Assembly: GCF_001625215.2 (NCBI RefSeq)
Contig: NC_030385.2
Coordinates: 28,141,135 to 28,205,134 of the forward strand
DNA: 64,000 nucleotides
From: Daucus carota subsp. sativus
Taxonomy: Eukaryota; Streptophyta; Magnoliopsida; Apiales; Apiaceae
Reading direction: 5' to 3'
Each line of letters opens with the position of its first letter. Position 1 is the stretch's first letter. A program made the translations under genes and the position numbers. Shown piece after piece: positions 33,791 to 45,469 of the stretch. Under the pieces are notes generated by a model, which was not told the DNA's origin, did no database searches, and saw only the letters and a list, made by a program, of their open reading frames with translations.

Positions 33791-34258
33791 TTAATCTTCA
33801 AAACCAGTGTGTTTCCAAACAGCATTTCTTACCATTCTCATATCTCTCCCTTTGAGAGTCCTTCCAATACCTTCATGCACAGAGCATGAAGCAGCCCTAG
33901 TCCTCGCTAAATACTCATGAGGTGGCACCCTCTCATCCTCGTTCTCATTCTCGTCTTCCTCGATCTCGCCCATTCGATTTTTATACTCACCGCGGAGAAC
34001 TTTGGACCAGTCCATTACATTCACCGGCACTGACGTGGAAGTAACATCTCCTCTATGATCACCAGCATGATCATTCCTTGTCATGAATTTTTTAGCACCG
34101 AAAAATGGCCTTTTAGGCTCAACATGAGCTGAGTTCCACACGTCGGATTCGTCGAATTCAAAGTCATCCGAGACCGGACTGATCATTTTCTCTGATCCAA
34201 AGTAGAGATAGTTCTTCTTTGTTGCCATTGCAGACATAATGTGGAAAATGTTGATCAC
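33791..34258 (-). CDS. S40-type senescence regulator (DUF584)
   Basis: Single-exon gene of 155 aa if the first ATG (34258) is used; MATKKNYLYFG (start at 34228) looks like the conserved family start and would give 145 aa. The C-terminus VPPHEYLARTRAASCSVHEG, IGRTLKGRDMRMVRNAVWKHTG is the hallmark of the plant S40 family, whose members are small nuclear-associated proteins induced in senescence and by stress. VNVMDWSKVL in the middle is another conserved block. The middle also has an acidic run (EIEEDENENEDE). A TATATATA-type TATA box lies upstream on the minus strand near 34325-34334. The reading frame is intact. Confidence 0.9.
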   Translation of the reverse strand: MINIFHIMSAMATKKNYLYFGSEKMISPVSDDFEFDESDVWNSAHVEPKRPFFGAKKFMTRNDHAGDHRGDVTSTSVPVNVMDWSKVLRGEYKNRMGEIEEDENENEDERVPPHEYLARTRAASCSVHEGIGRTLKGRDMRMVRNAVWKHTGFED

Positions 34259-34324
34259 TTAGGATGAACAAGTTTTGTATTGAACAATTGTTTGACACGG
34301 TAGACTTGTAAAGCACGAGTCTTT

Positions 34325-34334
34325 GTATATATAA
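34325..34334 (-). promoter_or_regulatory. Probable TATA box of the S40-like gene
   Basis: On the minus strand TTATATATAC stands about 70 bp before the first ATG, giving a predicted leader of roughly 40 nt. Confidence 0.5.
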
Positions 34335-34923
34335 TGATGTTTGGTCAAGTTGTGGATAAGCTCTGTCATCTTTCCTCTTCAATATTGTACAGCCTGAGAA
34401 GTTACAGTAGATACCATGGACAAGTAATTGTAGTCATTACTACGGTCTTATCCTCATAATTCACCATAATTAACATGAACAGAACTACCGGAGTTTTGAC
34501 TGGCACAGCTATGTCCGCGAGCTTTTTACTATAAATATATGAGCGATGCTTTTACATTTGCGATTAAGCTAAAATTTATTTATTTTTACGTGAATTACTT
34601 TTTTTTCCCCTAAAAAAGAGATAACTTATCATTACGTCTTAGAATCATTTACCATTACATTCAGTAGTACATAATAATATAATATTTTTACGTGGTTGAG
34701 CTGCCGAGTGCCGACCAAACAAATCCATAACATACTTTAGATATTTTTTGATGATAAGGACAAATACGTGGACCAAGAAAGCTATATGCAATTACTCGGG
34801 CACGAACTTCTACCGGGTCCATTGCCATCACCATCCAATATGTTTATCAACTTTCTATTAGCTCCATCTTGGTACCAACTGTGATTGATATTAAACAAAT
34901 ATTAATGAACAGAACTAAAAATT
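34335..34923. other. Intergenic stretch upstream of the S40-like gene
   Basis: Presumed promoter-side DNA of the S40-like gene. No transposon ends or coding sequence recognised. Confidence 0.45.
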
Positions 34924-34932
34924 AAAAGGAGA

Positions 34933-35121
34933 AACTTTTGTAATCATTTTTAATATCAAGAATATTTATATTCTATCTGTTAAGCAATCTGAAAACAAAA
35001 CGGCTATTTGTTTAGCTCGATTTTTGTTTCACAATCAGGTTGTAGTTGTCAGTTTGGGGGTTTGTCCCGACTGTGTTCTTAAGTTCTATGTTTAATAAAA
35101 TCTTATTGTTCGTCAAAAAAA
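34933..35121 (+). mobile_element. Short 5'-truncated retroelement insertion with poly(A) tail
   Basis: The segment ends in AATAAAATCTTATTGTTCG followed by a run of A, and is bracketed by AAAAGGAGA at 34924-34932 and 35122-35130. A 3' A-tail with a 9-bp target duplication fits a LINE-type insertion, here about 190 bp and strongly 5'-truncated. A processed transcript of another gene inserted by LINE machinery is also possible. Confidence 0.55.
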
Positions 35122-35130
35122 AAAAGGAGA

Positions 35131-37680
35131 TATATACAACTTGCTTATGAAAAAGAAGAATACTTAGGAATGAAATTAAGAGAGAATAAAATTAATTTTA
35201 TATTTTTGATATGATGTTAATCACGGAAAATATTTATAATTTTCAATTCTTCGATCATTTCATTATTACTATTTAAATTAGAATTTTAATATACGTATTT
35301 TGGAAGAAATACTCATTCCATTTTAATATCATTTTTATATCATATTTTTCTACAATCTTTATCACAAGAAATTTAAACTCAATCATATTTGTTCATTAAT
35401 ATCTCATACTTTATTTTCTTTCATAAAACTTTTATAAAAATTTTCATTATAATATTCTTCATTCATCCCATTTTACCCAAATAAACACGGCCTTAGTCTT
35501 TCTATCTATTTAAACGTCACTTATTGCTTATTTAAAATAATTAACTTAAAACTCTTTCATAAATTATAATCATAATAACATGATTTAATTAAAAAAAACA
35601 CATTTTGCAAATATTGATTTTAATTATATTATTGAAAACTTACGCAAATTCAAATTACCGTTTTATATAGACATAAAGAATATATAATAGACGCATCGTC
35701 TGCATGTAAAATATTTACTAAGAATTACCTATGACAAAGACCTAAAAAAAGAAAGATAATGCACATTTTCTCGGTGTTACAGATCATGACAAGATCACTC
35801 ATTAGTCATTATTGTAAGATAATTGTTTTAGATTTATCATATATTAAAAAAAACATCAGCATAATTGTGGCCATTATTGAATCATGTTTATCCAAATATG
35901 AAAATACAATTAATTATGATGGTCCAGCTAGACATGAGTATAGCCGGATACTCAAACAGGTGTGTAATCGACTAAAACTGTTTGCGAGTTACTCCATCTT
36001 GACTCGTAAAATATTCGAATTTAATTCGGTAATAATAAAGTCGAGCTCGAACTATTTGAATGTTTTACCGAGCCGAGCTCGAGTTTCAAATTACTCGGCT
36101 CGTAAAGTTCGCGAGCCATATCGAGTCTCTTCTTTTTTTAATTTTTAACTATTAATACATTTTTACAAAAATAATTAATATTTTATTTATAATTTATATA
36201 TGTAATCGAATCGAACTTGAGTAGAACCGATCATATTTCGAATTTTTGTCAATATATGGTGATCTGATTCGAGTTTTTGAAAAACCAATCAAACTATTTA
36301 CGAACCGAGTTCGAAATTAAAGATGTTCGACTCGGTTCGGCTCGATAACACCCTAGACATAAATATGCGGTCTTTGATTTAGTTTGAGAGCATTTCGAAG
36401 GTCATTTTTATTTCAAAAACCAGTTAATCATAACTTTTACAAGTATAAATAATTTAAAAATATTTTACTCTAATGAAGTTTTCAATTTTTTATGATAATA
36501 TTTGATGACTATTTTGAATTTGAAATATAATTAGGTGTTTAAAATATCGATTTTATTTGAAATTTAGAATTCTAAATCGAGAATTTGAATTTCAGAATTA
36601 CAATTCCAAATTAGTTTGGTAAAAATAAAATTTCAAATTTTTTTTGCACAAATTGTCAAAACAAAACACAAATTATTATATAACTCTTCTTAATTCTAAG
36701 TTCTAACATTGCTTAATATATACAAGATAAACATCACATATCAATAATATTTCTCATTGCTAATGAATATATAAAATATGAAAAATATAATTTAAAATTA
36801 ATATAAAAATATATTGTCATATATTTATATTTGTAAAAATTTAAAAATAGATGAAAACTTTTTTATTATTTACGCCACCAATCTATAATATAAAACTTAG
36901 GTTGTTAAGAGAAAATTGAATCAGTTTGTTGTATAATTTAATAAAATTTCAATTTATTATTATTAAAACACAAAAAAGTAATATTTAAAATAAAATATTA
37001 AATAATAAATTTTAAACTGTATACTCACCTATTACGAATTTATAAATTTAAAATATTACTCTTTCTGTCCCATTTTATATGACTTTTTCACTTTTTGCAC
37101 AGGTAGGTAAAAGAAGTATTTGCACATATTATTTTTTCGTGATTTCTTTTTTTATTAAAATTTAAACTTTACACTTTTATATAAAATAAAAATTATGAAA
37201 AAATATTATATTTACATCCATCGAACACATCGAAGTACTCGGTGAACAAATCATATAAAATATAAGTAAGGAGTCGTTTGGTTCGAGGAGTGGTATCGGG
37301 TTGGAATGAGGAATCGGGTTAAGCTGGGATGAGTTTGAGGTATTATATCTAATATCACATGTTTGGTTGAGTGTTGGAATCAATATATACAATTTTTGTA
37401 AAAAATAAGTTATTAATTTATATTAATTAAAAATATTAATAAAATTATTATTGTCATATATTTTTGCATCACTGATTTAATTTTATATCAAATATTAATA
37501 TTTCATTATTTAAATAGAAACAATAAAAAAATTAAAAAATAAATGTATCTCATACCTCCATCTCATACCAGAAACTCATGAACCAATAGACCCCTGGGAC
37601 TCTTTGGTAAAGTAGGACAGGGTAAGTGTTCACTTTAGTTCATCCAGCCCAGACCGATGCAAGCTAACCAAAATAACTTC
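35131..37680. other. AT-rich intergenic stretch between S40-like gene and RPL12
   Basis: No intact gene. Around 35940-36350 there are many GAGCTCGA/TCGAGC and CTCGGCTCG words like those in the 297-bp repeats, suggesting a decayed member of the same repeat class. Near 37057-37275 a pair of weak Stowaway-like ends is seen. Confidence 0.5.
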
Positions 37681-37683
37681 AAC

Positions 37684-37767
37684 TTGGGCCATGTACCAAT
37701 AAAGCCTCCAAGAAGCCCAAATACCTCATCATGTCAAAACCCTAATGTTTATATAACCAAACCCTAA
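37684..37767 (+). promoter_or_regulatory. RPL12 promoter: site II-like and telo-box elements
   Basis: TTGGGCC (37684-37690) and AAGCCCAA (37713-37720) resemble site II elements. Two telo-boxes AAACCCTAA lie at 37737-37745 and 37759-37767, with TTATATAA between them (37749-37756). Telo-box plus site II is the classic promoter combination of plant ribosomal-protein genes. Confidence 0.75.
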
Positions 37768-37804
37768 AATCTCCCCTTCCAGTTTTTCTCTCTAATCTCC
37801 CAAA

Positions 37805-38305
37805 ATGCCGCCGAAATTCGATCCTTCTCAGGTCATCGACGTCTACGTCCGCGTCACCGGCGGCGAAGTCGGCGCGGCGAGTTCACTCGCTCCCAAAATC
37901 GGGCCCCTCGGTCTCTCCCCAAAGAAAATAGGTGAAGACATTGCCAAAGAGACGGCGAAAGACTGGAAAGGCCTCCGTGTCACCGTCAAGCTGACCGTGC
38001 AGAACCGCCAGGCCAAAGTCTCCGTGGTGCCGTCGGCGGCGGCTCTGGTAATCAAAGCTCTGAAAGAGCCTGAACGTGACCGGAAAAAGACTAAGAACAT
38101 CAAGCATACCGGTAACATTTCGCTGGATGACGTCATCGAGATAGCGAAGATTATGAGGCCGAGGTCGATGGCGAAGGAGCTGACTGGGACTGTGAAGGAG
38201 ATTTTAGGGACGTGTGTTTCGGTTGGATGTACGGTTGATGGAAAGGATCCTAAGGATTTGCAGGAGGAGATTGACGATGGCGATGTCGAGATTCCGCAAG
38301 ATTGA
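37805..38305 (+). CDS. RPL12: 60S ribosomal protein L12 (uL11), cytosolic
   Basis: Component of the large-subunit stalk base that binds the 28S rRNA GTPase-associated region and supports factor binding during translation. The 166-aa single-exon protein has the plant length. It starts [20 protein letters not shown] and contains the uL11 landmarks [18 protein letters not shown] (N-terminal domain) and, in the RNA-binding C-terminal domain, [39 protein letters not shown] and [13 protein letters not shown]. Coding GC is much higher than the surroundings, especially in the first half, as expected of a highly expressed gene. The lack of introns is normal for plant RPL12 genes. Directly preceded by telo-box and site II-like elements. 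Confidence 0.97.
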   Translation: MPPKFDPSQVIDVYVRVTGGEVGAASSLAPKIGPLGLSPKKIGEDIAKETAKDWKGLRVTVKLTVQNRQAKVSVVPSAAALVIKALKEPERDRKKTKNIKHTGNISLDDVIEIAKIMRPRSMAKELTGTVKEILGTCVSVGCTVDGKDPKDLQEEIDDGDVEIPQD

Positions 38306-38700
38306 TTTTGATTATGATTTGACTGATGGTAGTGTTTTTTGCGGTTATTTTGTTATCGTTTAGTGTTTTGATAATGTATTATGATATAATGCTTGGAGTT
38401 TCAGGAGATTGCTACGATAATTTAAGCGCCATAGCTTTGTCATGTGCTGCATGATTATCGACTCATTTTGCTAAAGTGAATGAATTTCTATGAAGTTACT
38501 TTGCAATGTGTGATATAATTTGGGGCAATTGTAGGAATTCTTGTGAAGCTTGTTTATCGTTGTTAGTGTACTCAATTTTGTTAAGATTTATATGGTTTTG
38601 CTTTTTGTGGTAATCATGTTATGATTTTTTGGGTGTATTTTTATGTATATGGGATTGGTGCATTGTTTTGCTTTTAGTGATTACTCTTTATTACTTTGTT
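38306..38700. other. RPL12 3' flank
   Basis: T-rich 3' untranslated and flanking sequence. No other gene recognised. Confidence 0.5.
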
Positions 38701-40110
38701 CAACTTAGTATTGATTCTTGCATGTTATATATACCTATATAGAGATATTTTTTGATCATTTCATTGTTTTCCTTGATGCACTTTTAGTCTCTTGAATTGT
38801 GATCACTGTTTGGACAATTGTGTGGATTTTAAAGTTACGGGTATATTGCATTTGGAATAATCAATGTTGTTTGATGCACTTGGAGAGTTAATCAGCCTAT
38901 GGTTTGCAATTAGATGATTATTCTCATTTCTCCAATAGAAGTCACTATATAGATGTACAAGATGAATATGCTCCACCACTCTTTAATATGTAATTGAGAA
39001 ATAGTTATCCTGTTGTAAGTGTAGCAGGGTCATATCCTGTTTAAATCATGATTTACATCCCTAAATGGATGGCACCTTGAATGAATGCCTTTGTTGATGT
39101 CACCTTGAGTGTGTGGACTGGTTTTTTTAATAAAATGTCTTTTCCTGTTTTACTCATTTTTCACATCCCTTTGTAGTCAACAGCTTGAGCTGAGTTGCAC
39201 CTCTATTTTCACTGTTCTGCGGAAATGTTATGAGCATCATATATGTTTTTTTGTCCCTGCCCCCTGGTTTAGGGTAGTGTAAAACCATAAATTATGGTAC
39301 TGTGATGTACTACCCTTTTTTCACCCTGACAGACATGTTTTGATGGTGTTGTCATAACTCATACCAACTGGAAGAACTTCACAATTTGTGCAGTCCTGTT
39401 TTCATGACCAGCAATAGTTTATCTATTTCTATCTGCAAATTACTTTGTGCAACTTAGTATTGATTCTTGCAATTTATTTACATCTATACAGAGATATATT
39501 CTCATCATCATTGTTTTGCTTAATGCTATTTTAGTCTCTTAAAGTGTGATCACTGTTTCATCAGTTGTGTGGATTTTAAAGTTATGTGGTGCCGCATTTT
39601 GATTGGAATATGAATTATCAATTTTTTTGATGAACACTATATACACAGGAGAGTTAATCAGCTTATTCTTTGCAGTTTGCAGTTAATTGATTATTCTCCC
39701 CCACAATTTACTATATACATGAATACGTGCACATGATGAATACGCACCCTCACTATATACTATGCACTTTGTTGAGAACTTGTGTTCCTGTTGCAGTGAG
39801 TCTGGGTCGTTTTCTGTTTTAATCATGATTTACATCCTGATATTGATGGCACCTTGAATGCGAGTACTGGTTTTATTCCCTTATCACCATGTCTTGTGCT
39901 CAAGATATTGACTAAAGTTGCACCTCTCTTCTCTTTCTGCTGCCCTGCATGATTGTTGATCATCAAATTTTAGTACTCTTTTCTTAAGGACAAAATTTGG
40001 TACCTTTTTTCTGGTTTAGGAAAATGTAAAACCATAAATTATGTAGTGTGATGTACCCTTTTTAACCTTCACAGTCATATTGCAATGGAGTTGTTATATA
40101 GTAAACTTGA
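38701..40110. repeat. Old tandem duplication, ~750-bp units
   Basis: The interval 38,706-39,360 recurs in diverged form at about 39,456-40,100. Matching blocks in the same order: TTAGTATTGATTCTTGCA, TTTTAGTCTCTT...GTGATCACTGTTT, TGTGTGGATTTTAAAGTTA, GGAGAGTTAATCAGC, AATCATGATTTACATCC, GATGGCACCTTGAATG and GTAAAACCATAAATTATG. Many small indels and substitutions, so it is an old event. No open frame is conserved between the units. Confidence 0.8.
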
Positions 40111-42848
40111 AGTGATTGTGAATATAATACTCCATTTTGGTTGCATTATCTACCTTCAGTTTTTCTGCCTGGGAGTAGCCAGAAACACTGCATGCAGTTT
40201 ATAAACAGTTTCGCTTAGGAGCTACATGTTATTTCTTCGTAATTTGTAAGTAGCCATCATTTATCTATCTTGAAAACTCGTATGAGCCTATGAGGTAGGG
40301 ATCACATTTAAAAAGTTGATGCAACTTTAAAGTAATTTGGCTTTTGCGCAACCTTATGCTTCTGGTCTGGCGAAAATGTTTGAAATCTGCGTCAACTAGA
40401 TCTCCTAAGTTTACATAACTATTTCTCGGCTTGGATCTGGGACAATTTCTGGTTTTATTCTCATTGGTTCTATTTGATTGATTTTCTAGGAATTTAGCAT
40501 ATGTCAGTCGTTTTGAATAAATTTGTATCTGAATGAAGACTTGTTTTCATATGAAGTGAATGTATATATTAATAATGAATAGTAACTAAATACTGTGAAG
40601 CCATTTATGTTTGTAAGCACACTGGAAGGCATGAGAAAATGATAATTTACCTCTTGACCTCATCTAATACTAGAAGCAGTTCCACCTCCCGCTGTAAAGT
40701 TTGATTTTTGAACTTTTATAAACTTGTATAGTAATGTAGAACGTGTCGTGAAATACGAAGCAACTATTACGGACTTTATATGGTAGAGCCTTGATATTCG
40801 AACATAACGTGCTTGTTTCTCTCTTGGCTAAGATTTGTGGGTGCAATTCGAGTTCGTCGTTTGGTTGCCAACATAGACTAATGGCAGGTTGCAGAATGAG
40901 TGCTGCTCAAAATCAACTGAGCCAACCAGCATTCTATATTCTATACGCATTCATGGACACCTCCCCTCCAGTAATCAAATGCTGAAAATCTGTTCTTTAT
41001 AAAAAGAGTCTGGATGTCAGTGGCGACGAACAAATGTTCCATTTTTTTTTATGTGAACAGAACCAGAGAGGAATTAAATATGATGATGAAAGACAGAATG
41101 CAAGATAGAAGAGAGAAGAAAAACAATAGAGCAAACTAGAAGGAATAAGACACTCAGCTCCAAATTTGTGAAACAGCCCAAGGTTTGAATATGTATTACA
41201 CGGAGGAATAGAAAACAGGGGTTTTTAATGCTACATAAACTTTGGAACGTTTACCTAAAAGTATTAGAAATCTAATTTAAGTATCACCTACTTTCATTAC
41301 TTACAATCGAACAGAACAGAAGTGTAGAATCTCTATCTATAAATTCCCACTCTTGCAAAGAAGTTGATAACTATTTAAAGGAATTACGTTGTGGTTGCAG
41401 GGCCTTAAAGAGGAATGCTGAGTTCACTGCAACCCTCTTGTTTCTACAAATTACCGTCCTCGCTATTATTGGCTACATATCCCAAAACGATCTTGTTAAA
41501 AATCCAGACCCGAGAGCAAGTCCAATGCATTGCTATAATTGTATCTATTGCTATATTATAGCATCAAATGCTTAAAAAAACTCAACTCCGAAGGGGTGCA
41601 GGAATATCAGGGCAGTTCTATCGAGAGCATGCATGCTACAAAACAGTTAAGTTTAAGACCAGGAATTAATATATATATATATATATATTATTTGCAATAT
41701 ATTCTAAAAATATTCTGCATTCACATATGGAATGTTTTTAGCTTGGAAGGTGTCTCTGGTTGGGGCTGTGACTGAGATGTACATGGTGGCTCAGTGCCTT
41801 GGAGAAACATGCAGAGTTGGTGAAGTCATTTCAGAAGTCTGACTACTTCTGTTCTTGTTGACACTTTTGTCTCTGCCACCGACCACAAAAGAAATGCTTT
41901 GTGAATCTCATGTGAGTGCAAGTATAATTTTAACATAAGCTAAAACATAGTTTTCCTGAATATCGTTGGGCATAGATTGGGTAAATGGTAATGTCTGACC
42001 GACTGACTCTACTACTCTAGGTGCTGGCAATCACTTTCTACTGGATTTGCTGTATGTATCCATGGCTCACTTAGTTACCATCCCAACCACCGGAACTGGT
42101 ATCAACCTGGCTCTTTGTTTGCAGTCATCTATGGAAAAGAGAAAGCCTGGGATGATAGATTATGTATTTTTGGAGCTTGATAGTTTACCTAAGAGGTCTG
42201 AAGGGTACTTATTATTTATGGATAATGATTCTGCTAATTGACTATATATTCTACTATAATATATAATTGCAGTTAATATTCAGGCTGAGGCCATCCCTAG
42301 TGGCTGTTCAAGTTCTTGGATCATTCAGGAGCGACGTTCCATTGATCTTCTAGTTAAGAATGTTCTTTGGGAGATTACAAAGAAACTCATAGGGAGTGCA
42401 ACTGCGGGACAAGTTTTAAGTTGTTGGTCTAATGGATGTCATCAATTACAGGGGCAATTGTTTTTCTACGTGCAAATGCTAAGCTGCAAATCCTCTGTTT
42501 GGCCTATATTTGTTCATATATCTTTTCCATCCGCTGTTAGCCTATAACCTTCTGTTTTGAAGTATTTTACAATCATAATGCTTAAGCATGCAAATAGTTG
42601 CCATTTTTTTTGGTTATCTGAGCTCTTTGGTCTCCGCCCCTATCCCCTCGTGCTTTTTTTAGCTTTTGATCCTTGCTAATTCAAGTGTATATTATTATCA
42701 AGTTCTTCCATTGAGTTGGCAGAGTAATCAGCATGGTTTCATAAATATAATAATGTAAAAATAAAATAAAGTTATGATGTCTAATCTTACAAAATAGGCA
42801 TGTACCTAACTGGTAGGATCTGTTGGCAGAAATATCAGATGACGAGGA
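40111..42848. other. Intergenic stretch with an (AT)n repeat and possible decayed exons
   Basis: A perfect (AT)n microsatellite lies at 41669-41688. Between about 41750 and 42470 short plus-strand open frames look protein-like (for example AVTEMYMVAQCLGETCRVGE and SGCSSSWIIQERRSIDLLVK), and some end at GT or follow AG, but I could not assign a family or build a continuous gene. This may be the remains of an old gene. Confidence 0.4.
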
Positions 42849-44738
42849 TCACCAGTAATCTCCACAAGAGCAAGCACCATCCTTGAAGTGATGATATCTA
42901 TTCGCATCTCGCACTATAATAACCCTTTGTGTAACAGCTGATACAAATTTACTAAATGTGTGACAATCTCCACAAACACGAAGATTTTTTGTAATCCTGA
43001 TAGGACTGCCTTCAGCTGTGCTGATAAGGCCAAATGCAATCGCCAATTTCTCACTGTGTGAGTATAAGCTATCCAGCTTGAGCTCTTCATCCACATCATG
43101 TAGCACAAAATCTGTATTAGGAACATATCCTTTAAGCTCCAACTCCTTTATCAAATTCATTAGTTTCTCATAGATCTCCTTAGATTTGGGATGAGTACGG
43201 TCTCCAATGCTAAACTGATATGTTTGATTCTCCACTTCAATCCAAGTCCAGCCAGGGACTTTCTTCAGTCTCCTATGTGTCATTAGTTCCCTAATCTTTG
43301 CCACATCTTTCCACCTTCCTGCTTTGGCATAAATATTTGAAAGCAACACATAACTCCCTGGTTTCTGAGGTTGTAGTTCAAGAAGAGAGTGTGCCGCCTT
43401 CTCTGCTAGCTCTGTATGACCATGAATCCTGCATGCACCAAGCAGTGAGCTCCACAGCCCCTCATCTTTTTCAGCAGTCATTTCCTCGATCAGTTTCATA
43501 GCCTGGTCAAGTCTTCCAGCGCGTCCTAAAAGGTCCACCATACAAGTAAAATGTTTCACATCCGGTCTTATGTAGTATTCTTCTTTCATCAAGGAGAATA
43601 ACCTCAGGCCATCCTCAATCAAGCCGGAATGACTACAAGCATATAGCAGAGAAACGAAAGTGATCCTATTTGGCATAATCCCACTACTCAACATCACAGG
43701 AAGCAGATCAAGAGCTTTGCGCCCTTCTCCATGATACCCATAAGCTGCTATCATCGCACTCCACGATATAACGTTCTTCTCCCTCATACTGTCAAAAATC
43801 TCTCGAGCAGAATCAACACTCCCGCACTTAGCATACATATCAATCATTGCAGTTCCCAATATCACATCCAATGAAAACTTTTTCCCCAATATATAATCAT
43901 GCATTTGTCGAGCTTTATACATAACTCCTAATTTCGCACAAGCATTAACAGCAGTCACCATAGTAACTTTATCAGGTGCAACTCCTTCCTCACTCATCCG
44001 ATCAAACAAAACCAATGCTTCACCAGCATCACCAAGTTCAACACAAGCCCCAATCATAACAGTCCAACTAACAAGATCCTTCCTCACCATTCTATCAAAC
44101 AACCGCCTCGCATCATCAAGAACCCTACATCTTGCATACATATCAACAAGGGCAGCAACCACAAACTGATCCACATCCAACCCACACTTACACACAACAT
44201 TATGAATCAACGTACCCATACGCACATTCATCATGTCTCTACAAGCCCTAATCACATTTGGCAACGTATAATTATCGGGACACTCGCCCGTTCTAACATA
44301 CTCCCTAAAAGTACCAAAACAATTCATATAATCACCAATCTTGGCAAACCCACCAACCATAACACTCCAAGAATAAGGGTCTCTCTCAGGCATTCTATCA
44401 AACATCTCACAAGCATCATTCATATCTTTATACTGAACATACAAATAAAGAAGCTTGTTTGTAACAAATAAGTTTTCGAGCAGCCCAGTGACAGTCACTT
44501 GAGCATGAACTTGTCTGATATGGCAGACATTTCTACAGTCAACGAGTTTAGATAGGAAAAACTTAGGATTTATCGTAGGTTGCATTTGGCAGTTTGGAGA
44601 ATGCAATGTCTGAGCATTGCACGTCGAAAAGTGATTATGAGAATCTGCAACAAGCACCGCTGCTGCAGAAGTGGTTGAAAAGTAACGTAGGCTCTCATGT
44701 TTGAAAACAGAGCGTTTATATTGTTTAAACTTGGACAT
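42849..44738 (-). CDS. Pentatricopeptide repeat protein, PLS class with DYW domain
   Basis: Candidate organelle RNA editing factor: PPR tracts bind specific organelle transcripts and the DYW domain is a cytidine deaminase. Intronless, 629 aa from the chosen Met (44738), where MSKFKQYKRSVFKHESLRYF looks like an organelle presequence; the frame stays open to an upstream ATG at 44849 (666 aa). PPR motifs run through the middle (for example NKLLYLYVQYKDMNDACEMF, VVAALVDMYARCRVLDDARR, LGTAMIDMYAKCGSVDSARE). E motifs follow (VPGWTWIEVENQTYQF). The DYW domain has the deaminase HxE (HSEKLAIAFGL), zinc ligands CGDCH and a terminal CSCGDYW. Nothing is broken. The editing target cannot be predicted by eye. 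Upstream promoter DNA is AT-rich. Confidence 0.93.
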   Translation of the reverse strand: MSKFKQYKRSVFKHESLRYFSTTSAAAVLVADSHNHFSTCNAQTLHSPNCQMQPTINPKFFLSKLVDCRNVCHIRQVHAQVTVTGLLENLFVTNKLLYLYVQYKDMNDACEMFDRMPERDPYSWSVMVGGFAKIGDYMNCFGTFREYVRTGECPDNYTLPNVIRACRDMMNVRMGTLIHNVVCKCGLDVDQFVVAALVDMYARCRVLDDARRLFDRMVRKDLVSWTVMIGACVELGDAGEALVLFDRMSEEGVAPDKVTMVTAVNACAKLGVMYKARQMHDYILGKKFSLDVILGTAMIDMYAKCGSVDSAREIFDSMREKNVISWSAMIAAYGYHGEGRKALDLLPVMLSSGIMPNRITFVSLLYACSHSGLIEDGLRLFSLMKEEYYIRPDVKHFTCMVDLLGRAGRLDQAMKLIEEMTAEKDEGLWSSLLGACRIHGHTELAEKAAHSLLELQPQKPGSYVLLSNIYAKAGRWKDVAKIRELMTHRRLKKVPGWTWIEVENQTYQFSIGDRTHPKSKEIYEKLMNLIKELELKGYVPNTDFVLHDVDEELKLDSLYSHSEKLAIAFGLISTAEGSPIRITKNLRVCGDCHTFSKFVSAVTQRVIIVRDANRYHHFKDGACSCGDYW

Positions 44739-44849
44739 GAATAAATATGTTATGTCAAGTGCATGGACCAAATAATGTAGCCAAGCATGTATTCTCTTCT
44801 CTATCTGATAGTCGTCGTTTTGACTTTTCGCACGTATTTTGAGGTGCAA

Positions 44850-45469
44850 AAAAATTTAATATTATTTATTATTTTTTAAATTTTTTTCTGAATAAAAATA
44901 TTGATATTAAACTTTTTTAAGAAAAAGAAAATTTGAAAAATAATACGTAAAAGTATGAGTTTTTTTTACATCTCAGATTACAGATACAAGATGGTGTTAA
45001 CTGACCAATTAATTTTGGGCCGTTGAATGAATATCTCCAATGTCACGCACTCATCACACTGGTTTGTCAGGATCTTGATGCCTGTGGAAATCTGAGAAGA
45101 AACAGAAAACTCTCTCAAGTCTCAAGTACCTTCAACACCTAAATGAGTGTCTCTGTGTTGATGCTTGATAATCACTCAACTCAATTTTGCCATATACGCT
45201 TTTCTCCTTACTAAATTAATCCATTTTTACCCGGAATTTCTTGTATAAAACAGATGTGTAGACTAATGGATTGACAAAAAAAGAGTGCAAAGTGATAGAT
45301 ACAAGTCGAGGTCAAGGACCCCTTGGTGGGAAGTGGAAAACAGCCTTTGCTATATACAATTGCAATCTACTCTATGTCGTTTATTTTTAAGTAGATCATA
45401 TCCATTAAAGTTGCAATATTCTTTGCCACCATGGGTGTTCCGCAATCAGTCAAGCAATTGCAGACATAA
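44850..45469. other. Intergenic stretch upstream of the PPR gene
   Basis: AT-rich promoter-side sequence. The segment 44830-44985 has A- and T-runs in inverted arrangement and may be a decayed MITE. No gene seen. Confidence 0.4.

Noticed and set aside
35759-36148. 129-codon plus-strand open frame
   Set aside because: Overlaps a decayed CTCGGCTCG-rich repeat and has no recognisable domain or splice structure.
37057-37275. Possible Stowaway element (CTCTTTCTGTCCC... to ...GTAAGGAG)
   Set aside because: Terminal repeats are weak and the right side lacks a clear TA duplication; too decayed to call.
37843-38136. Minus-strand open frames over RPL12
   Set aside because: Shadow frames of the GC-rich RPL12 coding sequence.
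44739-44849. N-terminal extension of the PPR protein to the upstream ATG
   Set aside because: The extension has no presequence character and abuts AT-rich decayed repeat DNA, whereas the Met at 44738 begins a typical organelle-targeting sequence; kept only as an alternative.
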